Below, piece by piece: positions 1 to 4,652 of a stretch of 10,517 nt of DNA; the first letter of the stretch is position 1; the number at the start of each line of letters is the position of its first letter. This DNA is from an uncultured Oscillospiraceae bacterium. Lineage in GTDB: Bacteria > Bacillota > Clostridia > Oscillospirales > Oscillospiraceae. The position numbers and the translations under genes are program-made. The notes beneath the pieces were generated by a model. The model had not been told where the DNA came from and did not search any database. It saw only the letters and a list, made by a program, of their open reading frames with translations. The stretch is from positions 1 to 10,517 of the forward strand of contig CAKTJC010000057.1 in NCBI GenBank assembly GCA_934567355.1, written 5' to 3'.

Positions 1-45
1 ACGCCTAACGCAGCGCCCTTTTTGTATACTTGGAGGGCAGGGAAC

Positions 46-1017
46 TCAAATTCCGGTCATTGCGGCCAGAACGTCCACTTCCATTTGCTGAATGCCCTTT
101 TTCATAGCAAGACCTTCATCAATATCCACATCGGAGAAGGTGCCGTCGTGGGTGCAGACGATGCGGTTGGTCTTTCCGGCCAGCAGCAGTTCCACAGCAA
201 GATAGCCCATCTTCGTGGCGTTCACACGATCGCGCCCGGTGGGGCTGCCGCCGCGCTGAATGTGACCAAGCACCGTCACGCGGGGATCGAGATCGATGGC
301 GTCCTTGATTTTTGCGGCAATATCCGCAGCGGAGCCAGCGCCCTCCGCAACAACGATCATATAATGTGTAAAACCATTGAAGCGTGCCTGACGGATCTTC
401 TCAATCACATCCCGCTCAAAATCGATCGGCTCTTCGGGAACCAGCACGGCTGTAGCGCCGCAGGCGAGACCCACATACATGGCCAGGTAGCCCGCATTGC
501 GTCCCATTACTTCCACCACAGAGCAGCGCTCATGGGACTGCATGGTGTCGCGGAGCTTATCGATGCATTCAATGGCAGTGTTGGCAGCGGTGTCAAAGCC
601 GATGCAGTAATTGGTGCAGCTGATGTCATTATCAATGGTGCCGGGGATTCCGATGACATTGATGCCGTATTTGCTCAACTCACGTGCACCGCGGAAAGTG
701 CCGTCACCGCCGATGGCAATGATTCCGTCCAGCCCCAGGAATTTGCAGGTGGAAACCGCACGGCGGCGACCTTCGTCCGTCATGAATTCCTGACTGCGGG
801 CGGTATAAAGGATGGTGCCGCCGCGGTTGATGGTATGTGCTACGCTTTTCTCGTCCAGCCGGACAACATCACCCGAAATCAGACCGTTCCAGCCGCGCCG
901 GATTCCGTAGCACTCAATGCCACGATAAATAGCAGTACGAACAACCGCCCGGACACAGGGATTCATACCGGGTGCATCTCCGCCGCTGGTGAGCACACCA
1001 ATTCTTTTAATGCCCAT
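46..1017 (-). CDS. pfkA: ATP-dependent 6-phosphofructokinase
   Basis: PfkA phosphorylates fructose-6-phosphate to fructose-1,6-bisphosphate with ATP, the committed step of glycolysis in the cytoplasm. The 323-residue protein has the usual length of short bacterial PfkA. Visible motifs are the N-terminal nucleotide loop LTSGGDAPGMN (9-19), GGDGT (103-107), PGTIDND (125-131) with the catalytic Asp, GFDTA (140-144), MGRNAGY (171-177) and HIQRGG (252-257). In GGDGT the residue after Asp is Gly, as in ATP-dependent enzymes; pyrophosphate-dependent ones have Asp there. The ATG is preceded by AGGAGG about 8 bases upstream. The gene points away from the mobile element next to it. No complete terminator is visible because the window ends 45 bases past the stop codon. 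Confidence 0.97.
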   Translation of the reverse strand: MGIKRIGVLTSGGDAPGMNPCVRAVVRTAIYRGIECYGIRRGWNGLISGDVVRLDEKSVAHTINRGGTILYTARSQEFMTDEGRRRAVSTCKFLGLDGIIAIGGDGTFRGARELSKYGINVIGIPGTIDNDISCTNYCIGFDTAANTAIECIDKLRDTMQSHERCSVVEVMGRNAGYLAMYVGLACGATAVLVPEEPIDFERDVIEKIRQARFNGFTHYMIVVAEGAGSAADIAAKIKDAIDLDPRVTVLGHIQRGGSPTGRDRVNATKMGYLAVELLLAGKTNRIVCTHDGTFSDVDIDEGLAMKKGIQQMEVDVLAAMTGI

Positions 1018-1053
1018 GATCTTTGCCTCCTAAGAGAAATTTCAGACACGTTC

Positions 1054-1082
1054 ATTTTACCGTTTGCGATGCCAAAAGTAAA
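1054..1082 (-). promoter_or_regulatory. Likely sigma-A promoter of pfkA
   Basis: On the minus strand TTTACT (1082-1077) is followed after 17 bases by TAAAAT (1059-1054). The spacing is ideal, the -10 box matches 5 of 6 positions and the -35 box 4 of 6. It lies 37 bases upstream of the pfkA start codon. This is read from the sequence only. Confidence 0.55.
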
Positions 1083-1335
1083 GAATATTTTTTGAGCTTC
1101 CGTGTAATAAAAACGTGAAAAAACTGCGCAGAAAATAGAAACAGGGGAGTAATCCAGGAAATGTTCCGAGAAATAATAATATTTCTAACAAAAACTGCAT
1201 TTGGAAAAATTTTGTGAACACGATGATTTTCCGATTTGATAGGATTAAAAACTATAGAATTTTCTAATATCTACAGAGATAAAAAAGTGCAAATGTGGTC
1301 GATATACTTACAATTTTTATTCCATGTATTATCAC
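1083..1335. other. AT-rich intergenic stretch without a gene
   Basis: This chromosomal gap lies between the pfkA promoter and the left end of the insertion. I see no credible coding region. There is one short AT-rich perfect inverted repeat (AGAAATA at 1169-1175 with TATTTCT at 1180-1186, loop of 4) that has no T-run and so is not a convincing terminator. A TATTAT box at 1327-1332 lacks a good -35 partner. Composition changes sharply to GC-rich a little after 1400. Confidence 0.6.
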
Positions 1336-1375
1336 ACACTACTGGGAGAAGGTATGGACAGCCTGAACGCAACAA
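1336..1375 (+). repeat. Direct repeat, left copy (pairs with 4408-4447)
   Basis: This 40-base stretch matches 4408-4447 without gaps. Bases 1351-1375 are identical over 25 bp, and ACACTACTG at the start (1336-1344) is also identical; the differences lie at 1345-1350. The right end enters the left arm of palindrome A. The offset between copies is 3072 bp. The left copy sits in chromosome-like AT-rich DNA and the right copy just behind the recombinase gene. Confidence 0.85.
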
Positions 1376-1406
1376 AATAAACAGAGGTTTTGTTGCGTTC
1401 AGGCTG
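1359..1406. repeat. Palindromic site A, candidate attL
   Basis: Perfect inverted repeat with 19-bp arms: CAGCCTGAACGCAACAAAA at 1359-1377 and its complement at 1388-1406, separated by 10 bases (TAAACAGAGG). Inverted arms round a short spacer are the normal form of tyrosine recombinase core sites, although these arms are longer than the usual 11-13 bp. No T-run follows on either strand, so it is not a rho-independent terminator. Confidence 0.8.
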
Positions 1407-1641
1407 GGAGCGGTTGTTGATGTGGGCGGCATGGCAGCACCGGCGGGAGGGTTGGTGACTGGGTGCCGGGTGGACGATGCCGGGGCGATTTCAACGTGCG
1501 AGAGGCTATAGGACAAGGGTGACTTGACAATTTTCGGGTTTGTCGAGTGGGCGATATGTCCAGCTGTGGTGCGGGGATGCGACCGGCGGGCAGTGGGTGA
1601 GACCCGTGATTTTTGGTTGACTGGTGCCGGGGGCAGGGCGC
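1407..1641. other. Gene-free left arm of the element
   Basis: GC-rich DNA inside the element with no credible gene. The only structure I noted is a stem-loop at 1523-1547: CTTGACAA (1523-1530) pairs with TTGTCGAG (1540-1547) through one G-T pair, with a loop TTTTCGGGT. It contains a TTGACA with no matching -10 box downstream. Its role is unknown; an origin or recombinase accessory site is possible but unsupported. Confidence 0.4.
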
Positions 1642-1673
1642 AAAAAAAGAGCTGCCCCGAAGAGCAGCTCTTT
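1642..1673 (-). terminator. Rho-independent terminator of the small RNA
   Basis: On the minus strand AAAGAGCTGC (1673-1664) pairs with GCAGCTCTTT (1655-1646) round an 8-base loop. The run of seven T (complement of 1648-1642) begins in the last three bases of the stem and continues beyond it. The T-run exists only on the minus strand, which fixes the direction. Confidence 0.8.
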
Positions 1674-1731
1674 CCCCCAATGACACGGACTGCAAAAATG
1701 CAGGGGCTCGAAAGCCCGTCACCAGCCTTGC
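1642..1731 (-). ncRNA. Candidate small structured RNA of about 90 nt
   Basis: A complete minus-strand transcription unit without a convincing reading frame. A consensus-like promoter (1766-1738) would start RNA near 1731, and a rho-independent terminator ends it at 1642-1673. Between them are two clean hairpins. GGGCT and AGCCC (1717-1704) close a TTCG tetraloop, and CTGCA and TGCAG (1703-1690) close a TTTT loop. TGAC and GTCA (1721-1718, 1684-1681) could pair round both to make a three-way junction. A GTG-started frame runs through it but has no ribosome site and reads across the terminator. Size and place suggest a regulatory RNA of the element, perhaps for copy number; this is inference, and I recognise no known RNA family. 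Confidence 0.55.
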
Positions 1732-1737
1732 CACACC

Positions 1738-1766
1738 ATAATAACTTATATGTTCGATTTTGTCAA
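1738..1766 (-). promoter_or_regulatory. Strong sigma-A promoter for the small RNA
   Basis: On the minus strand TTGACA (1766-1761) and TATTAT (1743-1738) are separated by exactly 17 bases. The -35 box is perfect and the -10 matches 5 of 6. A stem of 11 bp (1770-1780 with 1787-1797) lies directly upstream and could be an operator or a local structure. Confidence 0.7.
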
Positions 1767-1797
1767 GGATTTTTTCAGGGAGCGACCCCTGAAAAAA

Positions 1798-2620
1798 GTT
1801 CCCCTTGCGGCGGTCTTGCTTTACATGCAGCGGCGGAGGCTCCGAGGGGTCAAGGGTGCCGCATAGCGGCAGCCGTAGGCTTTACCCTTGACGCCTTGGA
1901 GGTGCTGCTATTTCCTAATTTGGAACGCCGCAACAGTACCGCCCCTCTGGCAGCCTTGCGCCCCCCTTGGCCCCCTGGGGGGGCTAAGGGGCGGGGGGGA
2001 TTAAGGGGCGAGGCCCACGGGATAGGGCGGCAGCGGAGACGGCAATGGCCCCAGGCCACGGAAAAAAATCCCCGGGGTGGGGCGCTTTGCGCCCTGGGCC
2101 GCCGCCAGGCGGCCCAATCCCCCAACACCCCGGGGGGAGCGGAGGCGGAAAAGGCAGGGCCGGGGGGGGCCCAGCCGCCCTTCGGGCGGCTGGGGGGGTG
2201 GCCCTGCCCCGCCGCAGCGGGCGGCCCCGCCCGATGACCCGGCGCTTGCGCCGGGGCGAGTGGCGAAAAAAGGCCGGGGGGGCTTTTGCCCACCCGGCCA
2301 TGGGCCGCATTCCTTTCATATTTTTGGTGCGGGCTATGCCCGCAACAAAAAAGTCTGGGAAGGGGTGCCGCCTGAGTGCCCCCTCGGGGGCCGAAGGGGG
2401 CGGGGGCCCCAACCAGCCCCAGAACCGCCCGGTGCCGGTGGCGTAGACTCCGGCCAGCGCACCCGGTAGCTCCTGACAGCTGCCGCAACCACCCTAGCTT
2501 GCCACTACTGCCGCACTGCGGCGGCCCTCTGGCCCGACCAGGGACAGCGGGCCGCACCCGCACCAGGCAGCGCAGGGCGGCCCAGCCGCCGCCTATGGCG
2601 GCGAGATGGGGCGGGCAAGC
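1798..2620. other. Gene-free GC-rich block dense with hairpins
   Basis: About 800 bp with very high GC and long C or G runs, and no credible gene. All frames give low-complexity Pro, Gly, Ala and Arg translations. It holds many perfect short-loop stems: 1849-1857 with 1884-1892 enclosing 1858-1870; 2080-2085 with 2089-2094; 2096-2103 with 2108-2115; 2153-2161 with 2200-2208 enclosing the 11-bp stem 2170-2180 with 2184-2194; 2238-2245 with 2248-2255; 2272-2278 with 2293-2299; 2329-2334 with 2338-2343; 2510-2514 with 2518-2522; 2521-2527 with 2549-2555; 2587-2593 with 2597-2603. Such density suits a single-strand replication origin or a large folded RNA. Which one cannot be decided here. Confidence 0.6.
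2266..2299 (-). terminator. Terminator-like hairpin with T-run on the minus strand
   Basis: On the minus strand GGCCGGG (2299-2293) pairs with CCCGGCC (2278-2272), with GGGC and GCCC (2291-2288, 2283-2280) pairing inside round a four-base loop. Six T (complement of 2271-2266) follow directly. It is a textbook intrinsic terminator in form, but no gene precedes it on that strand, so it would end an unknown transcript. Confidence 0.5.
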
Positions 2621-2660
2621 GGACGCACAGGTTGCAGCAGCGCATGGTACGGTGCAGGCT

Positions 2661-2678
2661 CCTATACTTGATATTAGG
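2661..2678 (+). other. Candidate rolling-circle nick site (double-strand origin)
   Basis: CCTATACTTGATATTAGG lies 50 bases before the rep start codon. CCTA and TAGG can close a small stem with CTTGATA in or near the loop. As I recall, plasmids of the pC194 group are nicked in CTTG/ATA within a similar small hairpin. The match is short and the initiator here is only distantly of that type, so this is a suggestion to test. Confidence 0.35.
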
Positions 2679-2727
2679 ACATTATTAAGTCACCCCATTG
2701 ATAAGCGATTTCCAGTCCTGACGCAAT

Positions 2728-3531
2728 ATGTCCAATAAAACGGATGTTTTCAAACCTTCGGCAGAGGTGTGCCATTATGCCAAGATATACACATACCCCT
2801 GCGGGATTGTGGATATTCTGTGCAGTACTGCCCCGGTATTCCGGGAGCAGGGGTGGGAGGATGCCCATACATGGCGGCGGGCATCCCTGCCGAAAGTGTC
2901 CAAGAAAGCGGACGCTGCGAAGGACGAGGTGGCAGCTGCCGCCGATGTGCAGCGCAGTATGCGGCGGGCCCGGGCACGGGTGCGGCGGCTGGCGCTGGCA
3001 AATGATTTCCGGTGGTTTGTGACCCTGACGCTATCTCCGGATAAGGTCAATCGCTATGATGCGGGGGAGGTGGTGCGTAAGCTGTCCCAGTGGTGCAATA
3101 ACCAGGTTAAGCGGCGGGGTCTGAAATACGTCCTAGTGCCGGAACGGCACCAGGATGGGGCGTTACATTTTCACGGGTTTTTCAACGACTGCTTGGAGGC
3201 TGTGGCCTCCGGCCACGCCGATAAGCAGGGGCACATGATTTACAATTTGCCGGGGTGGTCGCTGGGCTTTACTGCTGCCATTGAAGTCTACGGCGACTAT
3301 GCGGGAGCTGTAGCCTATGTGTGCAAGTACATTGGCAAGCAGGGCGACAAGCCCGCTGGCCGGTGGTACTACTCCGGGGGGCAGCTGGATGAACCAGGCA
3401 TTGAATATGACGAGATTGCGCCCCGGGAACTGATGGAGACTTACGGGGATAAGGTGTACATGCTGGATGTGCCGGGAAGCACCCTGGCTATCTGCAACGG
3501 GATAAGATATGACAAGGAGGACAAGGTATGA
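2728..3531 (+). CDS. HUH-type rolling-circle replication initiator (Rep)
   Basis: Predicted to nick one strand at an origin through a tyrosine and so start rolling-circle replication. The 267-residue protein shows the three HUH motifs in order: motif 1 FVTLTLS (97-103), motif 2 HFH (147-149) in GALHFHGF, and motif 3 YVCKYIGK (197-204), with Tyr197 the likely nucleophile and Lys200 three residues on. A basic, Arg-rich stretch (79-88) precedes motif 1. The layout resembles plasmid Rep_1 and G2P-like replication proteins of Firmicutes; the exact family is uncertain. The ATG at 2728 has no good ribosome site; GTG at 2767 is another possible start. The stop overlaps the next ATG (ATGA). The gene follows the hairpin-rich block, which may hold its origin. 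Confidence 0.82.
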   Translation: MSNKTDVFKPSAEVCHYAKIYTYPCGIVDILCSTAPVFREQGWEDAHTWRRASLPKVSKKADAAKDEVAAAADVQRSMRRARARVRRLALANDFRWFVTLTLSPDKVNRYDAGEVVRKLSQWCNNQVKRRGLKYVLVPERHQDGALHFHGFFNDCLEAVASGHADKQGHMIYNLPGWSLGFTAAIEVYGDYAGAVAYVCKYIGKQGDKPAGRWYYSGGQLDEPGIEYDEIAPRELMETYGDKVYMLDVPGSTLAICNGIRYDKEDKV

Positions 3532-3848
3532 AGTGGGACAAAATTAGGGTGACTCGGGATGATTGCAGTATGGTGAAGCAACGCATGGTGCGGTGCGGGC
3601 TGCCGCTGTACGGCCAATCGGGCAGTGCGGGAGACATGGCTGCGTGCTGTGCATCACTACTGCGGGCGGCTCGGCGTGACGGGCTGGTGATTGATGCGGG
3701 TTGCCTGATGGACGCTTGGGCCCGGTGGCGTGGGCTGGATGCGGCGGCGCTTGATTTGGTCAAATTGGAGCTGGTGCTGCATTACCACGGTGAACTGCAA
3801 GCGCCGTGGGCAGATGATATCATTGATGAACTGGGGGTAATCTGGTGA
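3528..3848 (+). CDS. Unknown 106-aa protein of the element operon
   Basis: I do not recognise this protein. It is 106 residues long, begins with a basic stretch (MKWDKIRVTR), has a Cys- and Ala-rich middle (CCASLLRAARRD) and ends acidic (DDIIDELGVIW). No membrane segment, signal peptide or metal motif is apparent, and it looks helical and soluble. It is almost certainly translated: AAGGAGG stands 7 bases before the ATG, the ATG overlaps the rep stop (ATGA), and its own stop overlaps the GTG start of the recombinase (GTGA). Placement between an initiator and a recombinase suggests an accessory role in replication or excision, for example a directionality factor. That role is inferred from context alone. 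Confidence 0.75.
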   Translation: MKWDKIRVTRDDCSMVKQRMVRCGLPLYGQSGSAGDMAACCASLLRAARRDGLVIDAGCLMDAWARWRGLDAAALDLVKLELVLHYHGELQAPWADDIIDELGVIW

Positions 3849-4375
3849 GGACAGAGTACCTTTTACAGCATGAAGTAGACGGGGTACTTGCGCTGCTGAC
3901 ACCGGCAAACAGGCTGGTGATGCGCGCGGCGCTGGTGACGGGGCTGCGGATTTCCGATGTTCTGGCCCTGACACCGGACAAGCTGCGCCCCCATTGTTGG
4001 GTAAAGGAGCAAAAGACCGGCAAGAGCCGTCAGATTGGTTTACCGGAACCGCTGCTGTCTGACCTGCGCAAAGCCAGTGGCAAAATCTGGGTGTTCCCGG
4101 GGCGTGACCCGAAGAAGCATAGGAGCCGACAAGGTGTCTGGCTGGATGTGAAGCGGGCAGCAAAGGCGCTGCGCTTGCCGCAAAATGTTGCGCCGCATAG
4201 CGCCAGGAAGGTTTTTGCCGTGGATTTGATGGCAAAATATGGCGACATTGCCAGAGTTAAGCGGGCGTTGAATCACTCGTCCGAGAGCGTCACACTGATA
4301 TATGCTATGGCCGATATGCAGCTGCGGGCGCAAAATAAGCGTCGGCGGGCAGCACCGGGACAAAAAAGGTGTTGA
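3845..4375 (+). CDS. Minimal tyrosine recombinase, catalytic domain only
   Basis: Predicted to cut and rejoin DNA at the element's attachment sites. All six active-site positions of tyrosine recombinases are present in 176 residues: Arg35 in TGLRISD, Lys57 in QKTGK, His118 and Arg121 in PHSARK, His144 in LNHSS, and Tyr153 in TLIYAMAD. The usual N-terminal core-binding (SAM-like) domain of about 100 residues is absent, so the protein is about half the size of common integrases and nearer to FimB/FimE in build. The GTG start overlaps the previous stop (GTGA), which rules out a longer N-terminus through translation in this frame as annotated. The C-terminal tail is strongly basic (QNKRRRAAPGQKRC). 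Identity is firm; the role in moving this element is inferred from context. Confidence 0.9.
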   Translation: MRTEYLLQHEVDGVLALLTPANRLVMRAALVTGLRISDVLALTPDKLRPHCWVKEQKTGKSRQIGLPEPLLSDLRKASGKIWVFPGRDPKKHRSRQGVWLDVKRAAKALRLPQNVAPHSARKVFAVDLMAKYGDIARVKRALNHSSESVTLIYAMADMQLRAQNKRRRAAPGQKRC

Positions 4376-4400
4376 CATGTCGCCATGGTTCCTGTAAGAT
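4372..4400 (+). promoter_or_regulatory. Strong outward-facing promoter at the right end of the element
   Basis: TTGACA (4372-4377) overlaps the recombinase stop codon and is followed after 17 bases by TAAGAT (4395-4400). RNA would start near 4407, at the first base of the direct repeat, and run through site B towards the Xer gene. No gene with a normal ribosome site follows before 4653. Confidence 0.65.
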
Positions 4401-4407
4401 GATTCTA

Positions 4408-4447
4408 ACACTACTGAAAGGGGGTATGGACAGCCTGAACGCAACAA
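4408..4447 (+). repeat. Direct repeat, right copy (pairs with 1336-1375)
   Basis: Second copy of the 40-base repeat, 33 bases past the recombinase stop codon. It is identical to the left copy from 4423 to 4447 and over ACACTACTG at 4408-4416. It runs into palindrome B. Confidence 0.85.
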
Positions 4448-4466
4448 CAAGCTCTATTTTGTTGCG
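4440..4466. repeat. Degenerate palindromic site B
   Basis: CGCAACAA (4440-4447) and TTGTTGCG (4459-4466) are inverted round an 11-base spacer. The left arm matches site A over its full outer length, but the right arm breaks off after GCG, reading AGTGAGG where sites A and C read TTC. It may be a decayed attachment site from an older insertion or an accessory binding site. Confidence 0.6.
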
Positions 4467-4570
4467 AGTGAGGACAGTCCCGGAGAACTGGCAGCGCAGA
4501 TGCCAGGGCGGAGGGGCTACCGCAACGGTTCGGCAAGGGCATACAATGGCCTTTTATTTTTGGCCTTGCT

Positions 4571-4602
4571 GAACGCAACAAAATAAAAATTTTGTTGCGT
4601 TC
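4571..4602. repeat. Palindromic site C, candidate attR, overlapping the Xer promoter
   Basis: Perfect inverted repeat with 14-bp arms: GAACGCAACAAAAT (4571-4584) and ATTTTGTTGCGTTC (4589-4602) round AAAA. The outer 13 bases of each arm are those of site A. The right arm contains the -35 box of the downstream promoter (TTGCGT, 4595-4600), so a protein bound here could also control the Xer gene. Confidence 0.8.
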
Positions 4603-4623
4603 GAAGTAAGGATATGCTATAAT
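4595..4623 (+). promoter_or_regulatory. Promoter of the Xer-type recombinase gene
   Basis: TTGCGT (4595-4600), 17 bases, then a perfect TATAAT (4618-4623). The gene's AGGAGG follows at 4641-4646, 6 bases before ATG. The -35 box lies in the right arm of palindrome C, which insertion at that site would leave intact. Confidence 0.7.
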
Positions 4624-4652
4624 AAACCTATCAAAGCTCCAGGAGGCATTTT

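Larger units (their letters stand above)
4407..4561 (+). ncRNA. Possible short transcript between sites B and C
   Basis: A promoter at 4372-4400 and a weak terminator-like hairpin (4535-4542 with 4546-4553, one G-G mismatch, then TTATTTTT) enclose about 155 bases. Inside are site B and a 6-bp stem (CTGGCA 4488-4493 with TGCCAG 4501-4506). A 48-codon frame begins at ATG 4426, but its G-run lies too close to the ATG for a normal ribosome site. It may be a leader or a non-coding RNA. This call is tentative. Confidence 0.3.
1363..4587 (+). mobile_element. Putative integrative element with HUH Rep and minimal tyrosine recombinase
   Basis: The segment stands out by base composition and content: a gene-free, hairpin-rich GC block and an operon of HUH replication initiator, unknown protein and catalytic-domain tyrosine recombinase. 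Its edges carry the same 19-bp word, CTGAACGCAACAAAATAAA, at 1363-1381 and 4569-4587, each followed within a few bases by TTTTGTTGCGTTC. Taking out the DNA between the two words leaves a single palindrome joined to the Xer gene promoter, as expected of attL and attR. An alternative right edge is the longer imperfect repeat at 4408-4447, which pairs with 1336-1375 and would give an element of 3072 bp. No transfer gene, relaxase of mobilisation type, phage structural gene or toxin is visible. The class of element is inferred; the exact ends are uncertain. Confidence 0.65.

Noticed and set aside
22..1095. A 357-residue open frame on the plus strand across pfkA
   Set aside because: It is the antisense shadow of pfkA, lacks a ribosome site and family motifs, and the minus-strand protein is unmistakable.
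1399..1734. A 111-residue minus-strand frame starting at GTG just after the small RNA promoter
   Set aside because: No ribosome site is present and the frame runs straight through a strong intrinsic terminator, so the RNA reading is preferred.
1770..1797. An 11-bp stem with T-run and A-run (TTTTTTCAGGG with its complement) as a terminator
   Set aside because: The T-run is part of the 5' arm on both strands and pairs with the A-run, so no unpaired T tail follows the stem.
1524..2738. Several long open frames on both strands of the GC-rich block (up to 237 codons)
   Set aside because: They overlap each other in many frames, have no ribosome sites, and translate to low-complexity Pro, Gly, Ala and Arg text, as expected when stop codons are rare in GC-rich DNA.
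1271..4450. Two minus-strand frames sharing the residues LLRSGCPY at the repeat copies
   Set aside because: The likeness comes from the repeated DNA itself; neither frame has a start signal or further similarity.
4466..4561. Resemblance of GAGGACAGTCC to the start of RNase P RNA
   Set aside because: Only this short word fits; the length and the later conserved segments of RNase P RNA are missing.
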